Shown piece by piece: positions 15,829-25,177 of a DNA stretch of 64,000 nucleotides (its first letter is position 1; each line of letters begins with the position of its first letter). The position numbers and the translations under genes are program-made. The notes under the pieces were generated by a model, which searched no databases, had not been told where the DNA came from, and saw only the letters and a list, made by a program, of their open reading frames with translations. The stretch comes from Candidatus Ornithobacterium hominis (GTDB lineage Bacteria > Bacteroidota > Bacteroidia > Flavobacteriales > Weeksellaceae): positions 930,001-994,000 of the forward strand of contig NZ_OX579588.1 in NCBI RefSeq assembly GCF_951229915.1, given 5' to 3'.

Positions 15829-16923
15829 ATGGATAATTACGTTGTTTCAGCTAGAAAATACAGACCCCAAACTTTTGATGAAGTCGTTGGTCAGGAGGTA
15901 ATTGCAAAGACTTTAGAGCATGCGATTGAGAATAATCATTTAGCTCAAGCTTTGTTATTTTGCGGGCCAAGGGGTGTGGGAAAAACAACTTGTGCAAGGA
16001 TTTTAGCCCGAAAAATTAATGAATCTGCCACTGATGACAGCAAAGATTCTGATTTTACATTCAATATTTTTGAATTGGATGCAGCTTCTAATAACTCCGT
16101 AGATGACATTCGCTCGCTGGTTGACCAAGTGCGTTTTCCGCCACAGGTGGGGCAATACAAAGTTTACATAATAGATGAAGTTCATATGTTATCTAATCAA
16201 GCATTTAATGCTTTTTTGAAAACTCTAGAGGAACCACCAGCGCATGCTATTTTTATTTTAGCAACAACAGAAAAACACAAAATTATCCCGACGATTTTAT
16301 CTCGATGCCAAATTTATGATTTTAAGAGAATTAGCATTATTGACATCAAGAATCACTTGAAGAAAATTGCTGCTCAAGAAAATATTGAATATGAAGATGA
16401 TGCACTGCATTTAATCGCTCAAAAAGCAGATGGAGCTTTGCGTGATGCGCTTTCAATTTTTGACCGTTTAGTGACTTTTGGCAACGGAAATGTTTCGATG
16501 CAAGTGGTGACTGAGACTTTGAATGTATTGGATTACGAAACTTATTTCTCTGTAACACAACATTTAATCGGAAATGAAATCCCAAAAGTTTTGCTCCAAT
16601 TGGAAGAAATTTTACAGAAAGGTTTTGATGCTCAATTATTTATCAGCGGATTGGGAAGCCATCTAAGAGATTTGCTCGTAGCTAAACATGCTGAGACGCA
16701 ATCGCTATTGGATGTGGGTGAGAAAACAGCTCAAAAGTATTTGAAACAAGCTCAAATTTGTAATTTAAATTTTCTATTGCAAGGTATTGAAATTTGTAAT
16801 AAAGCTGATATTGATTATAAAAACTCTAAAAATCAAAGACTTACAGTTGAGTTAGCTTTAATGCAATTAGCGAGTTTGACGGCAGAGGATAATACAATCT
16901 TTAAAAAAAAAAGTTTAGAATAA
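15829..16923 (+). CDS. dnaX: DNA polymerase III gamma subunit (zero-frame dnaX product)
   Basis: Clamp-loader ATPase, 364 residues from the ATG at 15829. Walker A GPRGVGKTT is near residue 46, ELDAASNNSVDDIR and IIDEVHML follow, then SRCQIYDFKRI with the arginine-finger SRC motif, and the DnaX domain III. The zinc-binding cysteines between Walker A and ELDAASN are absent; the segment is INESATDDSKDSDF. The zero frame stops four codons after a run of ten A residues (16903-16912). The -1 frame then continues open into the tau-specific domain. This mirrors the gamma/tau arrangement of E. coli and Thermus. Confidence 0.93.
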   Translation: MDNYVVSARKYRPQTFDEVVGQEVIAKTLEHAIENNHLAQALLFCGPRGVGKTTCARILARKINESATDDSKDSDFTFNIFELDAASNNSVDDIRSLVDQVRFPPQVGQYKVYIIDEVHMLSNQAFNAFLKTLEEPPAHAIFILATTEKHKIIPTILSRCQIYDFKRISIIDIKNHLKKIAAQENIEYEDDALHLIAQKADGALRDALSIFDRLVTFGNGNVSMQVVTETLNVLDYETYFSVTQHLIGNEIPKVLLQLEEILQKGFDAQLFISGLGSHLRDLLVAKHAETQSLLDVGEKTAQKYLKQAQICNLNFLLQGIEICNKADIDYKNSKNQRLTVELALMQLASLTAEDNTIFKKKSLE

Positions 16924-17576
16924 TCCCCTCTATATTTTTTAAGACTTCTAAAAAAGAGCAAAAAATTACTGCTATGCCAGCTCAGGAAAATTTGGCTGAA
17001 GCTGGGAAAAATGTTTTGCAAGAAAATATAATCTCAAAAACAGAAACCAGTGGCAATGAGCTACCTACAGAGCCTAAAAAAATGGCTATTCGCAGGCAAA
17101 ATCCGATTTTTAGCATTAATGCAGAGGCGGAAAAATTAATAGCAAAAAAAGAGGAGAGCGATATAGCAAAAGTGGAGAAAGAGCTGCCTAATGAAGAGTT
17201 CACCAAGCATGATTTTCTCCGACTTTGGAATGAGTTTTTAGAAAAAATTAAAAATCATAACCGCCCAGCTTTTAACGTTTTGCAAACGGCAGAATGGGAA
17301 ATCAATAAGAGTAATGATATTGTATTGAGCTTTGATTCTGAGTCGATGGCAATTGAGTTTGAAAATTTGAGAGAGCAATTTGTGATTTTCTTTAGAGAAA
17401 ATTTAAATAATTATTACATTCAAATATTAAAGAAAGTAAAGGATGAAGCTTCAGATAAAAAGCACATCAAATCACGGCGAGATATTTTTAATGAAATGGC
17501 TGAAAAAAATGAAAATTTATTAAGGCTTCAGAAAATTTTTGATTTAGATATTGATAACACTCCGAGATATTTTTAA
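16914..17576 (+). CDS. dnaX: Tau-specific C-terminal part of DnaX, reached by -1 frameshift
   Basis: The -1 frame is open from the A10 run at 16903-16912 through to the TAA ending at 17576, with no stop. If ribosomes or polymerase slip there, the full tau is about 582 residues. The region has a charged linker and then a conserved domain (FLRLWNEFLEKIKNHNRPAFNVLQ minus ends, about 17210-17420) seen at the C-terminus of Bacteroidota DnaX. A separate start at ATG 16974 would leave this domain without its ATPase, which is unlikely. A degenerate dispersed palindrome (TTTTTTAAGACTTC plus TAAAAAA) lies inside the linker. Confidence 0.8.
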   Translation, partial: FRIIPSIFFKTSKKEQKITAMPAQENLAEAGKNVLQENIISKTETSGNELPTEPKKMAIRRQNPIFSINAEAEKLIAKKEESDIAKVEKELPNEEFTKHDFLRLWNEFLEKIKNHNRPAFNVLQTAEWEINKSNDIVLSFDSESMAIEFENLREQFVIFFRENLNNYYIQILKKVKDEASDKKHIKSRRDIFNEMAEKNENLLRLQKIFDLDIDNTPRYF

Positions 17577-17614
17577 ATTTTTTAGTACTTTGCAATCATT
17601 ATACTTCATAACAG

Positions 17615-19393
17615 ATGGAAATTAAACGACTTTTTGATATATTATACAACCAACAGGAAAAACAAAATTTGGAAGTTTGTTTGGCGAAAAAAACTGGGGA
17701 AACATGGAAAACTTACTCTACGCAAGAATGTATTGACATCGCAAATAGCGTAAGTAGAGGACTACTTAAAATTGGGATTAAAAAAGGTGATAAAATTGCT
17801 ATCGTGGTAGATAATAACTGCCCTGAGTGGAACTTTTTAGACATTGGTATTCAGCAGGTTGGGGCTGTTTCTGTTCCTGTATATTCTACAATTTCTGCCG
17901 AGGAATATGAATATATTTTCAACGATGCAGAAGTGAAAGTCTGTTTTGCCTCAAATTTAGAATTAATCTCTAAAGTTTCAGAAACTCAAAAGAAAACACC
18001 TTCATTAGAATATATTTACAGTATAGAAAAATTACAAGACTTTTCTCATTGGGAAGAAATTTTAGATTCAGGCAAGAAAAATGAAAACCAAAATGAAGTA
18101 GAACAAATCAAAAATAGTGTAAAAGAGGATGATTTAGCTACACTGATTTATACTTCTGGCACGACTGGCAAACCAAAAGGAGTAATGTTAAGTCATAAAA
18201 ATTTAGTCTCGAATGTGATTGCATCTCGTGAACGAATTCCGCCACTGGGCGAAAAACCTAAGGCTTTGAGTTTTTTGCCAATTTGCCATGTTTTTGAGCG
18301 AATGATAATTTATTTGTATCAATACAGTGGAATTTCTATTTACTATGCAGAAAATATGGATAAAATTAGTGATAATTTAAAAGAAATTTCTCCACAGGTT
18401 ATGACGGTGGTGCCTAGAGTTATTGAAAAAGTCTATGGGAAAATTTATGAAACAGGTATGAACTCTGGAACTGTGAAAAGTAAAATTTTTGCATGGGCTT
18501 TAAATCTAATTGAAGATTATGACCCTTTGAAAAAAAATAAACCTCTCTCTTGGTATTTAAAATATAAAGTTGCTAACAAATTGGTATTCAGTAAATGGAG
18601 AGAAGGTTTAGGAGGTGAAATTGTGACTTTAGTTAGTGGTAGTGCTAAACTATCAGAACAACTAAACCGAATGTTTTGGGCGGCAGGTATTCCAATTTTA
18701 GAAGGCTATGGGTTGACAGAAACTTCCCCCGTGATAAGCGTAAATTCATTTAATAAAAATGGATTTGAGGTTGGGAGTGTGGGTAAACCACTCAAAAATG
18801 TAGATGTGAAAATAGCTGAAGATGGCGAAATTTTAGTAAAAGCACCGAGTGTTTTTAAAGGATATTATAAAAATCCAGCGAAAACAAAAGAAGCTTTCAC
18901 TCCAGAAGGCTATTTTAAAACTGGAGATATAGGCGTGATAAATTCAAAGGGTATATTAAAAATCACCGATCGGAAGAAACAAATCTTCAAAACCAGTGGT
19001 GGGAAATACATTGCTCCAGAACCGATTCAGAATAAGATGCTAGAGATTCCATTCATTGCACAAATTATGGTGGTGGGCGAAGGGCAAAAGATGCCGTGTG
19101 CTATCATTCAGCCAAACTTTGATTATATCAGAAATTGGGCAGAGAAAAACAATCTAAATCTAGATTTAGACCCCAAGAAAATTACTGAAAATAAACAAGT
19201 TATAGATGAAATTCAGAAAGGAATTGATGACAAAAACAAGCATTTTGGGCATTGGGAACAAGTGAAACGCTTTGTTTTGACTCCAGAAGAATGGACGATT
19301 GATAATGATTTATTGACTCCAACGCTGAAGATGAAACGAAAAAACATCAAAGAGAGATACATTGATCTCTATAACGAATTGTATGAAAATTAA
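17615..19393 (+). CDS. Long-chain fatty acid-CoA ligase, AMP-forming
   Basis: A 592-residue ANL-superfamily enzyme. The P-loop YTSGTTGKPKGVMLSH begins near residue 178, the A5 motif GYGLTETSPV follows, then the TGDIG and DRKKQIFKTSGGKYIAPEPIQ hinge and C-terminal lysine region. FLPICHVFER is typical of long-chain/eukaryote-like FadD15-type proteins. It activates fatty acids to acyl-CoA through acyl-AMP. The 3' end overlaps the sirtuin start by 11 bases, so the two are translationally linked. Sirtuin removal of acyl groups fits acyl-CoA metabolism, though that link is inferred. Confidence 0.92.
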   Translation: MEIKRLFDILYNQQEKQNLEVCLAKKTGETWKTYSTQECIDIANSVSRGLLKIGIKKGDKIAIVVDNNCPEWNFLDIGIQQVGAVSVPVYSTISAEEYEYIFNDAEVKVCFASNLELISKVSETQKKTPSLEYIYSIEKLQDFSHWEEILDSGKKNENQNEVEQIKNSVKEDDLATLIYTSGTTGKPKGVMLSHKNLVSNVIASRERIPPLGEKPKALSFLPICHVFERMIIYLYQYSGISIYYAENMDKISDNLKEISPQVMTVVPRVIEKVYGKIYETGMNSGTVKSKIFAWALNLIEDYDPLKKNKPLSWYLKYKVANKLVFSKWREGLGGEIVTLVSGSAKLSEQLNRMFWAAGIPILEGYGLTETSPVISVNSFNKNGFEVGSVGKPLKNVDVKIAEDGEILVKAPSVFKGYYKNPAKTKEAFTPEGYFKTGDIGVINSKGILKITDRKKQIFKTSGGKYIAPEPIQNKMLEIPFIAQIMVVGEGQKMPCAIIQPNFDYIRNWAEKNNLNLDLDPKKITENKQVIDEIQKGIDDKNKHFGHWEQVKRFVLTPEEWTIDNDLLTPTLKMKRKNIKERYIDLYNELYEN

Positions 19394-20087
19394 ACCCAAA
19401 ATAGTCGTACTCACAGGTGCTGGAATCTCACAAGAAAGTGGATTAAAAACCTTTAGAGACTCGGGAGGTTTGTGGGAAGATTATGATATTTCTCAAATTG
19501 CAACGCCAGAAGCCTTTGAAGAAAATCCTAAATTAGTTTTAAAATTTTATAATTTAAGAAAAAAACAACTCAAAGATGTAGAACCCAATGCAGCTCATTA
19601 TTTTTTGAAAACCTTAGAAGATGATTTTGAGGTGATTATCATTACACAAAATGTCGATGATTTACATGAAAGAGCAGGCTCAAAAAATATTATTCATTTG
19701 CATGGCGAACTCAAAAAAGCACGCAGCGTGTTCAATGATGAAATTGCTTTCGAATACGAAAAAGATATTCAATGGGGTGATTTACACAGCGATGGCGGGC
19801 AACTGCGTCCGCATATTGTTTGGTTTGGGGAAGCAGTCCCTCAGATGCAAAAAGCAATAGAAGAAGCCCAAAAAGCAGATATTCTTTTAATAATTGGAAC
19901 TTCTCTGCAAGTTTACCCAGCAGCGGGTTTGGTGCATGAGGTAGCGACAAATGTTCCAGTTTATTTGATTGACCCTTCTCCAATTGAATTCCCTAGTTTT
20001 AACCGAAAAATTCATCATATTCAGAAAAAAGCAATTGCGGGAATAGAAGAATTAAATGAAATTTTTAAATTTTTTTTAAAGCCTTAA
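19383..20087 (+). CDS. NAD-dependent protein deacylase (sirtuin)
   Basis: The start at ATG 19383 overlaps the ligase stop; an upstream ATG in the same frame at 19362 would add MISITNC. The 234-residue protein has GAGISQESGLKTFRDSGG, ITQNVDDLHERAG and the catalytic His in HLHGEL. FYNLRKKQL matches the Tyr-x-x-Arg pair that selects succinyl and malonyl lysine in SIRT5/CobB-type enzymes. The four zinc cysteines usual in sirtuins are absent between HGEL and PHIVWFGE. The last codons, KFFLKP and stop, are made by a dispersed palindrome. Confidence 0.92.
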   Translation: MKIKPKIVVLTGAGISQESGLKTFRDSGGLWEDYDISQIATPEAFEENPKLVLKFYNLRKKQLKDVEPNAAHYFLKTLEDDFEVIIITQNVDDLHERAGSKNIIHLHGELKKARSVFNDEIAFEYEKDIQWGDLHSDGGQLRPHIVWFGEAVPQMQKAIEEAQKADILLIIGTSLQVYPAAGLVHEVATNVPVYLIDPSPIEFPSFNRKIHHIQKKAIAGIEELNEIFKFFLKP

Positions 20088-20093
20088 AAAAAA
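20071..20093. repeat. Dispersed AAGGCTT palindrome forming the sirtuin 3' end
   Basis: T9-AAAGCCTT-A8; read in frame it gives Phe-Phe-Leu-Lys-Pro-stop. Confidence 0.75.
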
Positions 20094-20206
20094 CATACTT
20101 TTATAAATATAAAATTCAATTCGGAAGAAAAAAATCCAATAATCTCTGTTTTCCATCTTGTTTCACAAACCAAAAGAGATTAAAATTCATTAAGATAAAA
20201 TGTGTG

Positions 20207-20251
20207 AAAAAAAAAGCTGTCTCAAAATTTATTGAAACAGCATTTTTTCTA
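20207..20251. terminator. Bidirectional terminator between sirtuin and rocD
   Basis: GCTGT-TCAA pairs with TTGA-ACAGC (20216-20241), with an A8 run before it and ATTTTTT after it. It lies between convergent genes, so it can stop transcription from both sides. Confidence 0.75.
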
Positions 20252-20283
20252 TTTTAGTTCAAAAGAGACATTAAATAAATTTT

Positions 20284-21531
20284 TTAAGCCTTAAAATTTT
20301 CTATGGTTTCTCTAATGATACGAAGACAATCCAACAATTGCTCTTCGGTAATTACCAATGGCGGGGCAAAACGAATGATATTCCCGTGTGTTGGTTTTGC
20401 TAATAATCCGTTGTTTTTCAGTTTTATACAAATATCCCAAGCCGTAGAACTTTCTTCCGTATCGTTTATGACGATGGCGTTCAACAGACCTTTCCCTCGA
20501 ACTTTTGTGAGAAGATTTTGATTTTCATCAACAATTTTTTGCATCTCTTGTCGGAATAAATTCCCTAGTTTATAAGCTTTTTCGGCTAAATTTTCATCTA
20601 AAATAACCTCAAGAGCAGCCGTTGCCACAGCACAGGCCATCGGGTTCCCACCAAAGGTAGAGCCATGCTGCCCAGGTTGAATGACATTCATAATTTCATC
20701 GTTCGCTAAAACAGCAGAAACTGGGTAAACACCCCCTGAAATCGCTTTACCCAGCGTTAAAATATCAGGTTTTATATTTTCATAGTCGCACGCCAACATT
20801 TTGCCTGTACGAGCAATTCCTGTTTGAATTTCATCTGCAATGAAGAGCACATTGTGTTTTTTACACAAATCATAGCAAGCTTTCAAATACCCATCTGAAG
20901 GCACATAGACGCCAGCCTCACCCTGAATCGGTTCTACTAAAAAGCCAACTACATTTGAGTTTTCTTGCAAGATTTTTTCTAAAGCTTCAGCATTATCATA
21001 TTCCACGCTGATGAACCCAGAAGTATAAGGCCCAAAATCATCACGAGCATTATCGTCGTTGGAGAAAGAAATAATGGTGGTTGTTCGCCCATGGAAATTC
21101 CCTTTGGCTACTATAATCACAGCTTTTTCTTCGTCTACACCCTTTTGCGTATAGCCCCATTTGCGACAAATTTTTAATGCAGTTTCTACTGCTTCTGCGC
21201 CCGAGTTCATCGGTAAAACTTTATCAAAATCTAAAAGTTCAGTGATGTATTTCTCGTATTTCCCCAATTCTGAATTGTAAAAAGCTCGAGAAGTAAGCGT
21301 TAACTTCTCCGCCTGATTTTTTAAGGCTTGAATAATTTTGGGGTGGCAATGCCCTTGATTTACAGCCGAATAAGCGGATAAAAAATCATAATATTTTTTT
21401 CCTTCAACATCCCACACAAAAACACCTTCTCCTTTTTCTAAAACAACTGGAAGCGGATGATAATTATGAGCACCGTGCTTATATTCTAAATCTATATAAT
21501 ATTGTGAATTTTGATTGTGAGTATTTCCCAT
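20284..21531 (-). CDS. rocD: Ornithine aminotransferase
   Basis: A 415-residue class III PLP aminotransferase that converts ornithine and 2-oxoglutarate to glutamate semialdehyde. The N-terminal AHNYHPLPVVLEKGEGVFVWD and SAYSAVNQGHCHPKI regions are typical of ornithine aminotransferases. The PLP lysine is in LGKAISGGVYPVSAV after ADEIQTGIARTG. It stands alone on the minus strand. Its stop is made by a dispersed palindrome (AAT TTT AAG GCT TAA), and a second copy lies inside near 21326. Confidence 0.95.
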   Translation of the reverse strand: MGNTHNQNSQYYIDLEYKHGAHNYHPLPVVLEKGEGVFVWDVEGKKYYDFLSAYSAVNQGHCHPKIIQALKNQAEKLTLTSRAFYNSELGKYEKYITELLDFDKVLPMNSGAEAVETALKICRKWGYTQKGVDEEKAVIIVAKGNFHGRTTTIISFSNDDNARDDFGPYTSGFISVEYDNAEALEKILQENSNVVGFLVEPIQGEAGVYVPSDGYLKACYDLCKKHNVLFIADEIQTGIARTGKMLACDYENIKPDILTLGKAISGGVYPVSAVLANDEIMNVIQPGQHGSTFGGNPMACAVATAALEVILDENLAEKAYKLGNLFRQEMQKIVDENQNLLTKVRGKGLLNAIVINDTEESSTAWDICIKLKNNGLLAKPTHGNIIRFAPPLVITEEQLLDCLRIIRETIENFKA

Positions 21532-21855
21532 AAAGATTAAATTTTATTTGTTTTTATAATGTTCTAAATCAAAATTACTAAAATTAAGACAATTTATTAG
21601 CGAATTTGATAAATTAATTAATGATTTGACTTAATTATTCTTCGTTTGGCTTATCTATGTACCCGCTCAAGAGTATAATGAAATTTATAAAAAAGAAATT
21701 GTGAAAAAAATAGAGGAAATATATGGCAAGGTGCTTAGGTTTCTGATTAGAAACGGCAACCAATTTTATTTTTTTCTTTAATCTCTACGGCAGTGTGCAT
21801 AGGTATTAGAATTTCCCTTATTTTATTTAAAATCAGCTAGATAAAAGAACAAAAA
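21532..21855. other. Intergenic region between rocD and the HAD phosphatase
   Basis: About 320 AT-rich bases. The plus strand holds an open stretch without ATG (about 21640-21780) encoding VPAQEYNEIYKKEIVKKIEE and a short tail. This looks protein-like but matches nothing I recognise; it could be a decayed gene. No hairpin terminator was seen. Confidence 0.4.
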
Positions 21856-22521
21856 TTAATGTTTAGTAATTAATCCATTCAATTTTTTTGCGTCGATTTC
21901 TGAGAAATCAGAAATAACTGTTCCAGCCAAAGAATAATCTTGATTATGGCTATTCTTACTCCGATAAGCTACAGCGTAAATTTCTGCTGCATGAGCAGCT
22001 TTTAACCCGCTGGTAGAATCTTCTATCACGATGCATTCTGATTTTTGAGCCTTGGCTAATTTTGCTGCAATTTCAAAAATTTCTGGGTGAGGTTTTGATT
22101 CTTTGAGTGAAGCACCACTAATTTTATCAGTAAAATAGGGGGTGAGCTCAAATTTTTCAAAAACCCAGTTTATCGTATTCATGCTTGCTGAACTGGCTAA
22201 AATCAACGTAATATTATTTTGGTATAAATTTTTAATTAAATCTAAAACACCAGGAATTAAATCAAAATTTGGGTCGTTATCAAATAAATGTTTAAAAAAC
22301 TTTCTTTTAACATTAATCAGCTCTTGAGGTTGATTTTTAAGTCCAAATTTATCTATCAGAGTTTCACAGACATGTTGCGTTGATTTCCCCGTAAAGGTCT
22401 GGAATAATTCTTCTGAAACTTCAATATTAAAATCATTAAACATTGAATAATAAGCTTTTCTATGCAATGGTTCTGTATCGACAATCACTCCATCCATATC
22501 AAAAAGTACTGCTTTGAGCAT
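21856..22521 (-). CDS. HAD-superfamily phosphatase (beta-phosphoglucomutase-like)
   Basis: From the ATG at 22521 (MLKAVLFDMDG) the protein has 221 residues; an upstream start at 22563 adds only a hydrophobic tail. Motif I DMDGVIVDTEP, motif II LASSAS, motif III KLISG/KPHPEIF and motif IV VIEDSTSGLKAAHAA all match the small sugar-phosphatase HAD group. The substrate is unknown. Confidence 0.88.
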   Translation of the reverse strand: MLKAVLFDMDGVIVDTEPLHRKAYYSMFNDFNIEVSEELFQTFTGKSTQHVCETLIDKFGLKNQPQELINVKRKFFKHLFDNDPNFDLIPGVLDLIKNLYQNNITLILASSASMNTINWVFEKFELTPYFTDKISGASLKESKPHPEIFEIAAKLAKAQKSECIVIEDSTSGLKAAHAAEIYAVAYRSKNSHNQDYSLAGTVISDFSEIDAKKLNGLITKH

Positions 22522-22636
22522 TTTCTTTTGTTTTTCACAAAGATAAAAAAATATAATTAACAACGAATTAACAAATTTGATAAATTTATGGAATACCTTT
22601 TGAAATTAAAAAGTTATAACAATTTAAAATAATATT

Positions 22637-22837
22637 ATGGACAATTCATTTGAAACAAAGTTAAAAGGAAACTGGAATCAACTAAAAGGAAAAGCTAAAC
22701 AACAATGGGCTGATTTGACTGATGATGACTTATTATACGAAGAGGGAAAATCAGATGAATTGTTTGGTAAAATTCAAAAGAAAACTGGTCAAGCAGTAGA
22801 AGATATTAAAGATTGGTTTAGCAAAAACTTTGACTAA
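22637..22837 (+). CDS. CsbD family stress-response protein
   Basis: The 66-residue hydrophilic protein has GNWNQLKGKAKQQWADLTDDD and GKIQKKTGQAVEDIKDWF, the hallmark of the CsbD family. Members are induced by general stress and their molecular role is not settled. A hairpin terminator follows at once, so it is a single-gene transcript. Confidence 0.93.
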   Translation: MDNSFETKLKGNWNQLKGKAKQQWADLTDDDLLYEEGKSDELFGKIQKKTGQAVEDIKDWFSKNFD

Positions 22838-22862
22838 TTATCTTGATTATAATTTTCAGTTT

Positions 22863-22890
22863 AACTCCTGCGATTGCGGGAGTTTTTATT
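22863..22890 (+). terminator. Terminator of the CsbD gene
   Basis: ACTCCTGC-GATT-GCGGGAGT followed by T5-A-T8. The T run leads into a degenerate dispersed palindrome (GAGCCTTTATAAA). Confidence 0.85.
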
Positions 22891-22965
22891 TTTTTTGAGC
22901 CTTTATAAATTTTAATAAACATTGACTTTTAAGTTTCTGTGCAAAAAAAGGAGTCTAAAAATCAA

Positions 22966-23000
22966 ATAAAAATCCCGCAAGAAATTTTACGGGATTTTTT
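22966..23000 (-). terminator. Terminator of gapA
   Basis: AATCCCG pairs with CGGGATT (22971-22997), with an A-rich run on one side and T7 on the other, so it may act both ways. The T side continues into TAAGTCTTAAAAAA, a degenerate dispersed palindrome. Confidence 0.75.
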
Positions 23001-23015
23001 TAAGTCTTAAAAAAT

Positions 23016-24038
23016 TTATGAAATTAGTTCTGCAAAATGCTTAGTCAATCTAACTAATTGAGCGGTATAAGACATTTCATTATCATACCAAGTAATGATT
23101 TTTACTAGTTGCTCGCCATTCTCATCTTCTAAAACTTCTGTAGAAAGAAGATCAAAATAAGAGCCGTAAGTTATTCCTATAATATCTGAAGAAACAATAG
23201 GCTCGTCAGTATATCCTAGGGTATCTTTCAAATCTCCATCTGCTGCTGCAATGATAGCATTATTAACGTCTTCTTTTGTTACTTTCTTATTTAAACGAGC
23301 AGTTAAATCAACTAAGGAACCAGTTGGTACGGGAACGCGAAGAGCCATTCCATCTAATTTCCCTTTCAATTCAGGTAAGACTAAACCAACTGCGGCGGCA
23401 GCACCAGTTGTAGTAGGGACGATGTTAGCTGCTGCTGCACGTGCTCTTCTCAAGTCACTGTGTGGCCCATCTAGTGTATTTTGATCATTAGTATAGCCGT
23501 GGACTGTTGTCATCAAACCAGAGAGTAAACCAAATTTATCATTCAAAACCTTAGCTACAGGTGCCAAGCAGTTTGTAGTGCAAGAAGCACCAGAAAGAAC
23601 GGTTTCGCTACCATCTAAAATATCATGGTTTACGTTGTAAACGATGGTTTTCATATCACCTTTGGCGGGAGCAGAGATAATCACTTTTTTAGCTCCAGCC
23701 TTGATGTGTTTTTCAGCGGCTTCTTTGGTTCTGAAGAAACCAGTACATTCTAAAACGACATCAATTCCTAATTCTTCCCAAGGAAGTTGCTCAGGGTCTT
23801 TTTGACTATAAATGGTAATTTCTCTACCATCTACGATTAATTTATCTTCTTTTACTTCTAGTGAGTCTGTTTTGAATTTACCTTGTGTAGAGTCATACTT
23901 TAATAAATGACCTAATGTTTTTGCATCGGTAAGATCGTTGATTGCTACAATATCAAAATCATTGTCGTCTTCCATTAAGCGGAATGCTAAACGACCTATT
24001 CTACCAAATCCATTGATTGCTACTTTAACTTTTGCCAT
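23016..24038 (-). CDS. gapA: Glyceraldehyde-3-phosphate dehydrogenase, type I
   Basis: A 340-residue glycolytic enzyme. NAD-binding INGFGRIGRLAFR is at the N-terminus, the catalytic cysteine is in GASCTTNCLAPV near residue 154, and WYDNEMSYTAQLV is at the C-terminus. It follows pfkA after 24 bases on the same strand, forming a glycolytic pfkA-gapA operon. Confidence 0.97.
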   Translation of the reverse strand: MAKVKVAINGFGRIGRLAFRLMEDDNDFDIVAINDLTDAKTLGHLLKYDSTQGKFKTDSLEVKEDKLIVDGREITIYSQKDPEQLPWEELGIDVVLECTGFFRTKEAAEKHIKAGAKKVIISAPAKGDMKTIVYNVNHDILDGSETVLSGASCTTNCLAPVAKVLNDKFGLLSGLMTTVHGYTNDQNTLDGPHSDLRRARAAAANIVPTTTGAAAAVGLVLPELKGKLDGMALRVPVPTGSLVDLTARLNKKVTKEDVNNAIIAAADGDLKDTLGYTDEPIVSSDIIGITYGSYFDLLSTEVLEDENGEQLVKIITWYDNEMSYTAQLVRLTKHFAELIS

Positions 24039-24062
24039 AATTATTGATGTTAAATTTATAAA

Positions 24063-25049
24063 TTATCTTGCTAATATATCTGAAACTTTTATGAGTTCCT
24101 GATCAATTTCGTTATGTTTTTGAATAGCCTCTTCTATAGGCGTAAATACAATTTTATTACTTCTGACCCCAGCCATTACTCTTGTTTTACCTTGTAATAA
24201 TCCTTCCACAGCTGCAATTCCCAGTCTACTTGCCAGCACGCGGTCTGCGCAGCTAGGGTCTCCTCCTCGCTGAATATGCCCTAAGACCGTCACACGGATA
24301 TCATAGTCAGGATATTTTATTTTGGTAAATTTAGCTAAATCATACACACCGCCCAATTCTTCACCTTCTGCTACAACAATTATACTTGAGAGTTTTCCTG
24401 TCTTTCTACCTCTTTCCATCGAGTCAAACATCTCCTCAATTTTATCTTTTCTCTCTGGGATTAAGATATCTTGTGCTCCACATGCGATCCCTGAATTTAA
24501 TGCAATAAAACCAGCATCTCTCCCCATAACTTCTACGAAAAATACACGATTATGAGATTGCGCTGTATCACGAATTTTGTCAATAGCATTTATAACTGTA
24601 TTTAGTGCCGTATCGTACCCTATCGTGAAATCCGTACCAAAAATATCATTATCTATCGTCCCAGGAATTCCAATCACTTTAACGTCATGCTCTTCACTGA
24701 ATATTTTAGCTCCAGTAAAAGAGCCATCTCCACCAATCACGACTAGTGCGTCAATACCATTTTTCTTTAGGTTTTCGTAAGCTTTTTTTCGGCCTTCTTT
24801 GGTTGTAAACTCTTTAGAACGAGCTGTTTTTAAAATTGTTCCTCCGCGGTTAATAATATTGCTTACGCTTCTTGGCCCCATCGAAAATATATTATCTTCT
24901 ATCAGGCCTTGGTAGCCTAGGCGAATCCCCTTACAATTTAGCCCGTTATAAATACTAGCACGCACCACGGCACGCAGCGCAGCATTCATTCCTGGTGCAT
25001 CTCCACCAGAAGTCATAACTCCGATTGTATTAATATTTTGTTTCCCCAT
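24063..25049 (-). CDS. pfkA: ATP-dependent 6-phosphofructokinase
   Basis: A 328-residue enzyme phosphorylating fructose 6-phosphate. GVMTSGGDAPGMNAALRAVV starts the chain, then GGDGSFTGA (ATP type, Gly-Gly-Asp-Gly), GIPGTIDNDI with the catalytic Asp, and EVMGRDAGFIAL. Length and motifs match bacterial PfkA. It is the first gene of the pfkA-gapA pair. Confidence 0.97.
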   Translation of the reverse strand: MGKQNINTIGVMTSGGDAPGMNAALRAVVRASIYNGLNCKGIRLGYQGLIEDNIFSMGPRSVSNIINRGGTILKTARSKEFTTKEGRKKAYENLKKNGIDALVVIGGDGSFTGAKIFSEEHDVKVIGIPGTIDNDIFGTDFTIGYDTALNTVINAIDKIRDTAQSHNRVFFVEVMGRDAGFIALNSGIACGAQDILIPERKDKIEEMFDSMERGRKTGKLSSIIVVAEGEELGGVYDLAKFTKIKYPDYDIRVTVLGHIQRGGDPSCADRVLASRLGIAAVEGLLQGKTRVMAGVRSNKIVFTPIEEAIQKHNEIDQELIKVSDILAR

Positions 25050-25177
25050 CGATTAAAATTTCAGTTACAAATATAATGAAATTTAACATTTTTATTGTAC
25101 TGATATTTTTATGATTTTTGTGGGGTAAAATTCTAGTGAAATTTTTTAAGGCTTAGAAAATTTTTAAAAAATTAATT

